A stretch of 12,554 nucleotides of DNA. It comes from Paracoccaceae bacterium (lineage in GTDB: Bacteria; Pseudomonadota; Alphaproteobacteria; Rhodobacterales; Rhodobacteraceae). Both the position numbers and the translations under genes were made by a program. Each line of letters begins with the position of its first letter. Within the stretch, counting starts at the first letter, position 1. Of this stretch, positions 1 to 6,747 are shown in pieces. The notes beneath the pieces are model-generated. The model did no database searches, was not told where the DNA came from, and saw only the letters and a program-made list of their open reading frames with translations. Where the stretch lies: the NCBI GenBank assembly GCA_030626365.1, contig DAOUPC010000043.1, positions 1 through 12,554 on the forward strand. Direction: 5' to 3'.

Positions 1-360
1 CAGCGCCCCGGCCCCGATCAGGCAGTTATTGCCGATCTTTGCGCCATTCAGCACAACCGCCCCCATGCCAACCAGCGAATTATCCCCCACGCTGCACCCA
101 TGCAGGATCACCTTGTGGCCAATCGTGCAATTGCGCCCGATGCGCAGCGGATAACCAAGGTCGATGTGCATGACACAGTCTTCCTGCACATTGCTGCCGG
201 CACCGATGCGTATCTCTTCGTGGTCTGCCCGGATCGTACAGCCGAACCAGACCGAAGATCCCGGCTCCATCACCACCTTGCCGATCAGATTGGCGTCCGG
301 GGCGACCCATGTGTCGGCGTCCAGCTGGGGTGCGGCCCCGTCCAGTGCGTATAATGTCAT
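1..360 (-). CDS. gamma-class carbonic anhydrase-like hexapeptide-repeat protein (3' end outside window)
   Basis: The first 120 residues of a left-handed beta-helix protein of the gamma carbonic anhydrase/YrdA-PaaY family are present; family members are about 170-180 aa, so roughly the last 50 are cut off by the window edge. It starts MTLYALDGAAP and shows repeated hexapeptide turns such as IGAGSN, IGRNCT and VGDNSL. The three zinc-ligand histidines of the family appear in place: H65 (in VMHID), H82 (TIGH) and H87 (ILHGC). Members are trimers with zinc at subunit interfaces; some hydrate CO2 and others have no proven activity, so the reaction is not certain here. The start ATG overlaps the gmk TGA by four bases (ATGA, 357-360), and GAGGAA at 366-371 is a good ribosome binding site, so it is probably co-transcribed with yicC and gmk. 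Confidence 0.9.
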   Translation of the reverse strand, partial: MTLYALDGAAPQLDADTWVAPDANLIGKVVMEPGSSVWFGCTIRADHEEIRIGAGSNVQEDCVMHIDLGYPLRIGRNCTIGHKVILHGCSVGDNSLVGMGAVVLNGAKIGNNCLIGAGAL

Positions 361-998
361 GACTGTTCCTCGAATTCGTCCTGCAGGGTGCGCACATGCC
401 GGGTCAGGTCCGGCTGTTGGATGCGGCGCAGGCGGGTGGCCGATATGATGGTTTTCAGGTGCGCCTCGGTGGCGTCCAGATCATCATTGACCAGCACATA
501 ATCATACCCGCCCCAATGGCTTATCTCATCCCAGCTTTTTTGCATCCGCCGGGTGATTGTCTCGGCGTCGTCCTGTCCCCGGCTTTCCAGACGGCGGCGC
601 AGTTCGGGGATCGAGGGCGGCAAAAGAAAAATCGACAAGGTATGTGGCCCCAGCGCCGAATTGCGGATCTGTTGCGCCCCCTGCCAGTCGATATCAAACA
701 GCACATCCTGCCCGGTATCGATTGCCACCTGTACCGGCGCGCGCGGACTGCCGTAGAAATTGCCGAACACGTGGGCATGTTCCAACATGCCTTCGCCGAT
801 CACCTGTGTCTTGAAATCTGTCTCGCTGGTGAAATGGTAATCTTTGCCGTCCACCTCGCCCTTGCGGGGTGCGCGGGTGGTGGCGCTGACCGAAAAGACG
901 ATACTGCTGTCCTAGTCACGCAAGCGCCGCGCAAGGGTGGATTTTCCCGCGCCCGATGGCGAGGAAAGGATGATCAAAAGGCCGCGCCGGTCTGCCAT
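357..998 (-). pseudogene. gmk: guanylate kinase gmk interrupted by an in-frame TAG at codon 29
   Basis: Guanylate kinase phosphorylates GMP to GDP with ATP and is normally essential. Reading from ATG at 998 (preceded by AAAGGGA), the frame gives [20 protein letters not shown], including the P-loop GAGKST at residues 16-21, then RRLRD and a TAG codon at 914-912. The same frame resumes at once with DSSIVFSVSATTRAPRKGE and runs intact to the TGA at 357, including the GMP-binding-region SATTR, the FGNFYGSP stretch and SWDEISHWGGYDYVLVN. Without the amber codon the product would be 213 aa, a normal length. Relatives usually have Trp-Asp here (recalled, not searched), so a single TGG to TAG change explains it. 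The only in-frame restart before the GMP-binding region is GTG at 854, which would lack the P-loop and should be inactive. It lies directly downstream of yicC, a common pairing. A base-call error is the main alternative. Confidence 0.88.
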
Positions 999-1013
999 TG
1001 GTATTTTCCCTTT

Positions 1014-1038
1014 ATTATCCGCGTTATCCGCCCGTTAT
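1014..1038. repeat. direct repeat ATTATCCGC / TTATCCGCC / TTAT over the yicC stop
   Basis: On the + strand, ATTATCCGC (1014-1022), TTATCCGCC (1024-1032) and TTAT (1035-1038) follow one another with 1-2 base gaps. The last TTA is the reverse complement of the yicC stop codon. A very similar arrangement occurs at 8207-8240 over another gene end. Function unknown. Confidence 0.5.
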
Positions 1039-1925
1039 TCGACGTTCTGAACCTGTTCGCGCATCTGGTCTATGACCGCCTTGAGTTCCAGCCCCACAGT
1101 CGTCAGATCGCTTGATTGCGCCTTGGAACACAATGTGTTGGCCTCGCGGTTGAATTCCTGCATCAGAAAATCGAGCTTGCGCCCCACCGTGCCGCCCTTG
1201 GCCAGCAGGTCGCGCGCCGCCGTCACATGCGCCCCCAGCCGGTCGATTTCTTCGGTGACATCGGCCTTGACGGCAAGCAGCGCCAGTTCCTGTGCCACGC
1301 GGTCCGGGTCGGCCCCGTCGGCATTGTCCAGCACCCGTGCCAGGTTGGTCTTCAGGGTTTCGGCCACGACAGATTTGCGGGCCTCGGCCAGTGTGGCCGC
1401 CTCGTGGGTCAGCGCCGCAACCCGGTCCAGTTGTTCACCCAGCACCTGTGCCAGTGCTGCGCCTTCGACACTGCGCATTTGCACGAATGCCTGCACCAAA
1501 GGGGCAAATTCCGATTTGATTTGCGCCAGTAACGGTACGGTGTCGTCCTCGGCCATTCCGATTTCAAGCATCCCGCGCAGGGGCAGCAAATCGCTGGCCT
1601 TGGATGGGGCCAGCGTCAGACCGCGTTCCATTGCCTCGGTTTCGACCACTTCCAGCGCATCCAGAACGGCCCCCATGGTGCCCCGGTTCAGCACCATCGC
1701 CCCGGCATCGTCGCCCCGCACCACCCGCAATGACAGGGTGATATTGCCGCGCGCCACGGATTTGGCCAACTCGGTGCGCAACGCGGCCTCAAGCCCCTCA
1801 AGCCAGTCGGGCACCCGCAGGCGCATATCCAGCCCCTTGCCATTGACGGCCCGCAATTCCCATCCCCAGCTCCAGGGGGCCAACTCTCCTCTGGCCGAGG
1901 CAAAACCGGTCATTGATTTGATCAT
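1035..1925 (-). CDS. yicC: YicC family endoribonuclease-like protein
   Basis: A 296-aa protein with both YicC hallmarks. The N-terminus is MIKSMTGFASARG, with WELRAVNGKGLDMRLRVP after it. The conserved C-terminal block includes EEIDRLGAHV, KLDFLMQEFNREANTLCSKA and SSDLTTVGLELKAVIDQMREQVQN. Members of the family (E. coli YicC, B. subtilis YloC) are reported endoribonucleases acting in RNA turnover; the family also often sits beside gmk, as here. The ATG at 1925 was chosen because the family begins with the MIKSMTGF-type motif and AAAGGAA (1934-1940) lies nine bases upstream. The frame stays open to 2084, but that extension has no family match and lacks a ribosome site. The gene ends 36 bases before gmk, with a short repeat between them. 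Confidence 0.95.
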   Translation of the reverse strand: MIKSMTGFASARGELAPWSWGWELRAVNGKGLDMRLRVPDWLEGLEAALRTELAKSVARGNITLSLRVVRGDDAGAMVLNRGTMGAVLDALEVVETEAMERGLTLAPSKASDLLPLRGMLEIGMAEDDTVPLLAQIKSEFAPLVQAFVQMRSVEGAALAQVLGEQLDRVAALTHEAATLAEARKSVVAETLKTNLARVLDNADGADPDRVAQELALLAVKADVTEEIDRLGAHVTAARDLLAKGGTVGRKLDFLMQEFNREANTLCSKAQSSDLTTVGLELKAVIDQMREQVQNVE

Positions 1926-2094
1926 CCGTGCCGTTCCTTTGATATGGCTGGGGGTGCGCGCACCTAATGCCATCCGGGCCTTGGGGGCAAGCCCCGCAAG
2001 CCTTGCAAACCGGGACGACAAACCGGGCCTTATACCCTGGCCTGCCAGCCTCGTGATTAACCAATCATTAAGGAAACGCTCCAAATTGATGATA

Positions 2095-2119
2095 ACTCAT
2101 GTCATATTAACACATGAGT
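2095..2119. promoter_or_regulatory. 25-bp dyad, candidate operator
   Basis: ACTCATGT (2095-2102) and ACATGAGT (2112-2119) are perfect 8-base inverted arms around a 9-base AT-rich centre. The dyad lies in the region between divergent yicC and the PAS gene, about 120 bases from the latter's start. The arms and spacing resemble a dimeric repressor or activator site, but no known regulator motif is recognised. No convincing promoter hexamers were placed. Confidence 0.4.
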
Positions 2120-2163
2120 AACCATTCTGAAGCTAGTCCTAACAGGCGGGGATATCTTGCCGG

Positions 2164-2211
2164 AACAGATGCGGGCCAAAACAAATGCGGGCCAGAACAG
2201 ATGCAGAATGG
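2164..2211. repeat. three imperfect 16-bp tandem repeats
   Basis: Units begin at 2164, 2180 and 2196, reading AACAGATGCGGGCCAA, AACAAATGCGGGCCAG and AACAGATGCAGAATGG. Units 1 and 2 differ at two positions; unit 3 diverges in its second half. The period is not a multiple of three, which argues that this stretch is leader rather than coding sequence. It ends about 30 bases before the chosen start of the PAS gene. The rest of the 1926-2240 intergenic region shows nothing else recognisable beyond the upstream dyad. Confidence 0.6.
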
Positions 2212-2240
2212 GCGGATATACGCGAAAGAAAGAAAACGCC

Positions 2241-2867
2241 ATGAACCGATTTTTCAGCCAGCCAGATACGGAAAACGTTGTTTCCATGAACCGGTTTCGC
2301 AGTGGAAAAACCCTGTCTCCGATCCACCAGGCCGAGGCATACTGGTCTGCGTTACGCACCGGCATGGCGGTGCCGCGCCGGTCCCGGATCGACCCGCGCG
2401 GGTTGGAAAACATTCTGGAGTACACCTTTATTCTGGAACGCATCGCCCCCGGCATTGCCCGGTTCCGGCTGGCGGGCCAGCACCTGAACGATCTGGCGGG
2501 CATGGAGGTGCGCGGCATGCCCCTGACCACGTTCTTTACGGCCCCGGCGCGATCACAGATCAGTGCGGTTCTGGAACATGTGTTCGACACACCATCCGTC
2601 GGTGAACTGACCCTGACCGGCACGCCCGCGCGCGCACGCACCCCGGTAGAGGCGCGGATGATCCTGCTGCCGCTGGAAAGTGACCTGGGCGATGTCAATC
2701 GCGCGCTTGGGGTGCTGATCTGCGATAACGCCAGTGGCCTGTCCGGGCACGCGCCAATACGGTTCGATCTGACCAAATCCGCCTTGCGGTCCGTCAACGG
2801 CACCCGCAACACGCCGGTTTCTGCCCCGCTTGACGACCGTGACCAGCCGCGTTTGCGGCTGGTATAA
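2241..2867 (+). CDS. PAS domain-containing protein (PAS_5/DUF1457 type)
   Basis: A 208-aa soluble protein matching the single-domain PAS_5 family of alphaproteobacteria. Visible marks are AEAYWSALR (31-39), AVPRRSRIDPRG (43-54), FILERIAPGIARFRLAG (63-79), HLNDLAGMEVRGMPL (81-95) and a later strand-rich half ending near GVLICDN. No kinase, GGDEF or HTH domain follows, so it is a stand-alone sensory or adaptor domain; ligand and partner are unknown. Two nearby in-frame ATGs, 2241 and 2286, lie in near-duplicated surroundings (ATGAACCG then TTT), so the true start is uncertain; the one at 2241 is taken because it gives the longer form after a purine-rich GAAAGAAAG. The gene is convergent with the DAHP synthase, 53 bases away. 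Confidence 0.85.
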   Translation: MNRFFSQPDTENVVSMNRFRSGKTLSPIHQAEAYWSALRTGMAVPRRSRIDPRGLENILEYTFILERIAPGIARFRLAGQHLNDLAGMEVRGMPLTTFFTAPARSQISAVLEHVFDTPSVGELTLTGTPARARTPVEARMILLPLESDLGDVNRALGVLICDNASGLSGHAPIRFDLTKSALRSVNGTRNTPVSAPLDDRDQPRLRLV

Positions 2868-2920
2868 CGTAACGCACGGGGTAACGTATGGCGCGCGCGC
2901 GTGAAGGGTGGAGGTTCCCC

Positions 2921-4291
2921 CTACCCCGCCACGCGGCTTTTACGCGTTTCGCGCAGTGTCGACAGTTCTTCGGCCACCAGAAACGCCAGTTCCAGTGACT
3001 GGCTGGCGTTCAGGCGTGGGTCGCACGCGGTGTGATAGCGTGCCGAAAGGTCCTCGTCGGTCACGGCGCGCACGCCGCCGGTGCATTCGGTCACGTCCTG
3101 GCCGGTCATTTCGAAATGAACGCCCCCCGGCACGGTGCCTTCGGCCGCATGGACCGCAAAGAATTCGCGCACCTCGCGCAGGACCGCATCAAACGGTCGC
3201 GTCTTGAACCCGGTCGAGGATTTGATCGTGTTGCCATGCATCGGGTCACAGACCCACAGGACATTGGCCCCCTCGTCCTTGACCGTCTGGATCAGGCGCG
3301 GCAGGTGTTCAGCCACATTGCCCGCCCCAAACCGCGCGATCAGCGTCAGGCGACCGGCCTCGTTTTCCGGGTTCAGCTTTTTCATCAGCACCTTCAGGTC
3401 CTCTGATGTCATGCTGGGCCCGCATTTCAGGCCAATCGGGTTCAGAACCCCCCGGCAGAATTCCACATGCGCGCCGTCCGGCTGGCGGGTACGATCGCCA
3501 ATCCAGATCAGGTGCCCGGACCCGGCCAGCCATTTGTCAGAGGTCGAATCAAGCCGTGTCAGCGCCTCTTCATATTCCAGCAACAAACCTTCGTGGCTGG
3601 TGTAAAAGTCAACCGATTGCAGCGTGTGCGCCCGGTCACTGTCAACGCCGGCGGCTTTCATAAAGTCCAGCGTGTCGCTGATCCTGCCTGCCAGAACGCG
3701 GTATTTTTCGGCCTTTTCGCCCTCGACAAAGCCCAAGGTCCACGAATGCACCTGATTCACATCGGCGTAACCACCGGTGGAAAACGCACGAATCAGGTTC
3801 AGCGTGGCGGCGGCCTGAGTATAGGCCTGCAACATCCTGGACGGGTCGGGAATGCGCGCCGTGGGCGTGAATTCCAGATCATTTATGATGTCGCCGCGAT
3901 AGCTGGGCAATTCAACACCGTCGATCACCTCGGTCGGGGCACTGCGGGGTTTGGCGAACTGGCCGGCCATGCGGCCCACCTTGATCACCGGCACCTTGGC
4001 CCCATAGGTCAGCACCATCGCCATCTGCAACATCACCTTGAACGTGTCGCGGATACCATCCGAGTTGAACTGGCTGAAACTTTCGGCGCAATCACCGCCC
4101 TGCAACAAAAAGGCCTCGCCCCGCGATGCCGCACCCAGCGCCTTGGTCAGGCGGCGTGCTTCGCCGGCAAAGACCAGCAACGGATAGCTCGACAGCGTCG
4201 CTTCGACCTTGGCCAATGCCGCCGCGTCAGGATAATCGGGCATCTGAACCCGCGGGTACGCGCGCCAGTTTTCTTTTTGCCACTCACTCAT
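2921..4291 (-). CDS. aroG: class II 3-deoxy-7-phosphoheptulonate (DAHP) synthase
   Basis: This enzyme condenses phosphoenolpyruvate and erythrose 4-phosphate to DAHP, the first step of the shikimate pathway. The 456-aa length and motifs match the plant/mycobacterial class II type: QGGDCAESF (C68), KVGRMAGQFAKPRS, DPMHGNT (H352), GGVHFEMTGQDVTEC (E394) and CDPRLNASQSLELAF (D424). These four residues match the metal ligands Cys, His, Glu and Asp known in the M. tuberculosis enzyme. The start MSEWQKENWR (4291) is preferred because GGAG at 4301-4304 is nine bases upstream; an ATG two codons earlier (4297) is only three bases from it and remains possible. The stop is TAG, so amber acts as a stop in this genome. 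The gene is divergent from the GlxA-type regulator, whose role in aromatic synthesis is not shown. Confidence 0.97.
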   Translation of the reverse strand: MSEWQKENWRAYPRVQMPDYPDAAALAKVEATLSSYPLLVFAGEARRLTKALGAASRGEAFLLQGGDCAESFSQFNSDGIRDTFKVMLQMAMVLTYGAKVPVIKVGRMAGQFAKPRSAPTEVIDGVELPSYRGDIINDLEFTPTARIPDPSRMLQAYTQAAATLNLIRAFSTGGYADVNQVHSWTLGFVEGEKAEKYRVLAGRISDTLDFMKAAGVDSDRAHTLQSVDFYTSHEGLLLEYEEALTRLDSTSDKWLAGSGHLIWIGDRTRQPDGAHVEFCRGVLNPIGLKCGPSMTSEDLKVLMKKLNPENEAGRLTLIARFGAGNVAEHLPRLIQTVKDEGANVLWVCDPMHGNTIKSSTGFKTRPFDAVLREVREFFAVHAAEGTVPGGVHFEMTGQDVTECTGGVRAVTDEDLSARYHTACDPRLNASQSLELAFLVAEELSTLRETRKSRVAG

Positions 4292-4341
4292 TGCCATGAT
4301 CTCCGCTGAGGTTTCGAAAGGCTTCTATACAAAGCCCGCAG

Positions 4342-4379
4342 GCCTGTGACCATATCAGAAATACACATGTGTCGCAGGC
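4342..4379. promoter_or_regulatory. inverted repeats in the divergent DAHP synthase / GlxA-type regulator gap
   Basis: GCCTGTGAC (4342-4350) and GTCGCAGGC (4371-4379) form a 9-base inverted repeat with one mismatch around a 20-base loop. Inside it is the perfect palindrome ACACATGTGT (4363-4372). The element is in the 194-base gap between two divergent starts and could be an operator serving either. A leftward TATAGA-like -10 near 4322-4327 and a rightward TTGACG (4397-4402) are weak promoter candidates only. Confidence 0.35.
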
Positions 4380-4485
4380 TTGCCATACAGGACCTCTTGA
4401 CGGAATTAAAAACTGTGAACAAGGTGCAGGGGCACGGGGATGAATTGCAATCGGTCCGGGCCACCCATCTAAGGACATTTGCGCC

Positions 4486-5490
4486 ATGCAAGAGCGGCTT
4501 CAGATTATCGAAGTGGACAGCGATGCAAGCAAACCAAAGCGGTTTGTGTTTGTCTTGCTGAACCAGTTTTCCATGCTGTCTTTTGCTTCGGCACTGGACT
4601 GTTTGCGTATCGCCAACCGGATGAGCAACAAACAGCTTTATTCCTGGACCCTGCTGGGCGAAGGCGGCGATCTGGTCAGTTGCTCTGCTGGCACGATGTT
4701 CACGCTGAACGGGGATCTGGGTGATTTGCATCGTGACGACATGGTCCTGATCTGCGCCGGGGTTGATGTGCAGGCGGCCACCAGCAAACGCCTGTTGGGC
4801 TGGGTCCGGCGCGTGGCCCGTCAGGGGTTGAAGATTGCCGGCCTGTGCACCGGGGCCTATGTGCTGGCCAAGGCCGGCCTTCTGGATGGTAAAAAGGCGA
4901 CGATCCACTGGGAAAATGCCGACAGCTTTACCGAGGAATTTGAAGAGATTGAGCTGACAAAATCGGTGTTTGTCATCGATGGGGGCCGGATGACCACCGC
5001 CGGGGGCACCTCTTCGATCGATCTGCTGTTGAAACTGATCGCCGATGAACACGGCGAAGATCTGGCCAATGCGGTGGCTGACCAGATGATTTATTCCTCG
5101 ATCCGCACGGATCAGGACACCCAGCGCCTTTCTGTGCCGACCCGCATCGGCGTGCGTCACCCCAAGCTGAGTCAGGTCATCCAGATGATGGAAATCAACA
5201 TCGAGGAACCGATCAGCCCCTCGATTCTGGCCCGTGACGTGGGCATGTCCACCCGCCAACTGGAACGCCTGTTTCGCCGCTATCTGAACCGTTCACCCAA
5301 GCGGTATTATATGGAACTGCGCCTGCAAAAGGCGCGTAACCTGCTGATGCAGACCGACATGAGCGTGATCAACGTTGCGCTGGCCTGTGGCTTTGCCTCG
5401 CCCAGCCATTTTTCAAAATGTTACCGGGCGCATTATGACACCACGCCCTACCGCGAACGCGGCAGCCACGCGGCGCGCCGGTCGGTCTGA
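4486..5490 (+). CDS. GlxA family transcriptional regulator (DJ-1/PfpI domain plus AraC-type HTH)
   Basis: A 334-aa cytoplasmic regulator. Residues about 18-185 form a DJ-1/PfpI-like domain: FVFVLLNQFSMLSFASALDCLRIANR at its start, then GLCTGAYVLAKAGLLDG with C121 at the nucleophile-elbow position and TAGGTSSIDLLL. Residues about 225-325 form an AraC HTH pair, including ILARDVGMSTRQLERLF and VALACGFASPSHFSKCYR, the second being the usual family signature. Relatives such as GbdR, CdhR and ArgR of Pseudomonas activate betaine, carnitine or arginine catabolism, so the ligand may be an amino acid or quaternary amine; nothing in the window identifies it. AAGGA at 4471-4475 supports ATG at 4486. It is divergent from the DAHP synthase gene and convergent with the DsbA-like gene, 34 bases away, with no clear terminator between. 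Confidence 0.93.
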   Translation: MQERLQIIEVDSDASKPKRFVFVLLNQFSMLSFASALDCLRIANRMSNKQLYSWTLLGEGGDLVSCSAGTMFTLNGDLGDLHRDDMVLICAGVDVQAATSKRLLGWVRRVARQGLKIAGLCTGAYVLAKAGLLDGKKATIHWENADSFTEEFEEIELTKSVFVIDGGRMTTAGGTSSIDLLLKLIADEHGEDLANAVADQMIYSSIRTDQDTQRLSVPTRIGVRHPKLSQVIQMMEINIEEPISPSILARDVGMSTRQLERLFRRYLNRSPKRYYMELRLQKARNLLMQTDMSVINVALACGFASPSHFSKCYRAHYDTTPYRERGSHAARRSV

Positions 5491-5524
5491 AGGGGCGGCA
5501 GGCGGCAGGCAAAGGCGGGAATAA

Positions 5525-6253
5525 TCACTTTGCCTTGCGGTTTTCGTCAATGATTTCCTGCAATTGCGCCTGATCGACAAAGCCCGGCACCAATGCCTCG
5601 CCTATGACGAATGACGGGGTGCCGTTAAACCCAAGCGCCTCGGCCAATTGCATGGATCTGGCCAGGTGGTCCTCGACCTCGGGTGTGCGCATATCGGCCT
5701 GCAACTGTTCAATATCAAGCCCGACATCCTTTGCGATGCGCAACACGGATGCCTCTTGAACCCGCCCCTTTGCCCCCATCAGGGCCCAATGGAATGCCTC
5801 GTATTTGCCCTGTGCGCGCGCCGCCAGTGCCGCGCGCGAGGCAAAGACCGACCCCTCGCCAAGGATTGGCCATTCGCGGTAAACCACCCGGACATTTTTA
5901 TCCGCCGCAAGCAGCGCCTGCACTTCGGTCATGGCGCGTTTGCAATAGGGGCAGTTATAGTCGAAAAATTCGACAACGGTCACATCGCCGTCGGGATTGC
6001 CCAGAACCGGTGCGTTGGGGTCGCGTTCCAGTGCCGTGCGCTGATCGCCCAGAACCGATTGCGTCGCCGATGCCTGCGCCGCATCTTCGCGTTGCTGAAG
6101 GATGGCCACCGCCTCCATGATGATATCGGGGTTTTCGCGAATGGCCTCGTATACCAGTTCTTTGATCCTTGCCTCACTTAACTCTTCGGCAAGGGTGGTC
6201 AGTGGGAATGTTGCAAGACATATGGCCAGAATGGCCCCGATCCGGGTTTTCAT
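5525..6253 (-). CDS. periplasmic DsbA/ScsC-like thiol-disulfide oxidoreductase
   Basis: A 242-aa exported thioredoxin-fold protein. Residues 1-22 are a signal peptide (MKTRIGAILAICLATFPLTTLA). Residues 24-60 are a charged helical segment (LSEARIKELVYEAIRENPDI, then AVAILQQRE) like the N-terminal extension of ScsC and related DsbA-family proteins, which in Proteus ScsC mediates trimerisation. The catalytic site is FFDYNCPYCKR with C101 and C104, and the cis-proline loop is GTPSFVIG (P213). It should oxidise or isomerise disulfides in the periplasm. ScsC means suppressor of copper sensitivity, which fits the copper oxidase next door, but substrate and redox partner (no DsbB or DsbD here) are unknown. 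ATG at 6253 overlaps the stop of the upstream cytochrome gene (ATGA) and AGAAGGA (6263-6269) is its ribosome site. It is the last gene of the train. Confidence 0.93.
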   Translation of the reverse strand: MKTRIGAILAICLATFPLTTLAEELSEARIKELVYEAIRENPDIIMEAVAILQQREDAAQASATQSVLGDQRTALERDPNAPVLGNPDGDVTVVEFFDYNCPYCKRAMTEVQALLAADKNVRVVYREWPILGEGSVFASRAALAARAQGKYEAFHWALMGAKGRVQEASVLRIAKDVGLDIEQLQADMRTPEVEDHLARSMQLAEALGFNGTPSFVIGEALVPGFVDQAQLQEIIDENRKAK

Positions 6254-6747
6254 TGGTTTGCATCCTTCTGAAGGCGCTCGGCCTCGCTGCGTGTTGCTTG
6301 TAATTCTTGTTGGCGGGCGGGCCAGGTGGATTTGATATAGGCAAGAATGTCCCATATCTGCTGATCGCTTAGCCGGTCGGCAAAGCCCGGCATACCGCTG
6401 TTGAAAACGACGCCCTGTTGGGCCAGCGCCGCTTTGCCGCCAAGTTTGGTGTATGAAAACAAAAGCCCGTCACCGTGATGCCACGTATGGCCCGTTTCGT
6501 CATGTGGCGGGGCCGGTAATTGCCCGTCTTCGCCCTGAGATTGCCAGTTGGCTTGCCCCTGCAACGTGTCCCCGTGGCACGAGGCACAGTTTTCCTGATA
6601 CAGCCCCGCCCCCACAGCCGGGTCCGCAACCGGATCCGCATTGTCAGTTCCGGCAAGGGCCGGTGCCCAATGCGGCGCAATCAGAACCCAGCCGCCCAAA
6701 GCAACGGCCAGCGTTGCCACAAAAACCAGAACCACATACCGTTTCAT
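6250..6747 (-). CDS. membrane-anchored monoheme cytochrome c
   Basis: A 165-aa class I c-type cytochrome. Residues about 5-26 are a hydrophobic signal anchor (VVLVFVATLAVALGGWVLIA) with no obvious cleavage site, so it is probably tethered with the heme domain in the periplasm. The heme motif is CASCH (54-58) and the distal ligand is M119 in NSGMPGF, before a typical C-terminal helix (SDQQIWDILAYIKSTW). A His-rich loop (HDETGHTWHHGDG, about 82-94) lies between. It likely carries electrons to or from the multicopper oxidase encoded just upstream, or links the system to a terminal oxidase. Its ATG overlaps the oxidase stop by four bases (ATGA, 6744-6747) and AAGGTGGT (6751-6758) is a good ribosome site, so an earlier in-frame start at 6765 is less likely. 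Confidence 0.93.
   Translation of the reverse strand: MKRYVVLVFVATLAVALGGWVLIAPHWAPALAGTDNADPVADPAVGAGLYQENCASCHGDTLQGQANWQSQGEDGQLPAPPHDETGHTWHHGDGLLFSYTKLGGKAALAQQGVVFNSGMPGFADRLSDQQIWDILAYIKSTWPARQQELQATRSEAERLQKDANQ

Noticed and set aside
357..854. Functional short guanylate kinase from GTG 854
   Set aside because: It would lack the P-loop and part of the core, and no ribosome site is evident; the full frame from 998 explains the locus better.
912..914. UAG reassigned to an amino acid in this genome
   Set aside because: The DAHP synthase ends with TAG at a normal C-terminus, so UAG terminates here.
1926..2084. 53-codon N-terminal extension of YicC
   Set aside because: Family begins at MIKSMTGF and a good ribosome site precedes that ATG.
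1072..2121. Long rightward open frame opposite yicC
   Set aside because: Antisense shadow of a strongly conserved gene; Ser/Arg-rich with no family features, as GC-rich third positions produce.
2102..2812. 236-aa leftward open frame opposite the PAS gene
   Set aside because: Shadow; the + strand shows clear PAS_5 motifs.
2868..2920. Terminator between the convergent PAS and DAHP synthase genes
   Set aside because: Only a short imperfect stem (GGGT/ACCC at 2906-2926) and no T run.
3467..4309. 280-aa rightward open frame opposite the DAHP synthase
   Set aside because: Entirely inside a certain gene on the other strand; no domain features.
4288..5259. 323-aa leftward open frame opposite the GlxA-type regulator
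   Set aside because: Shadow frame; the opposite strand has complete DJ-1 and AraC domains.
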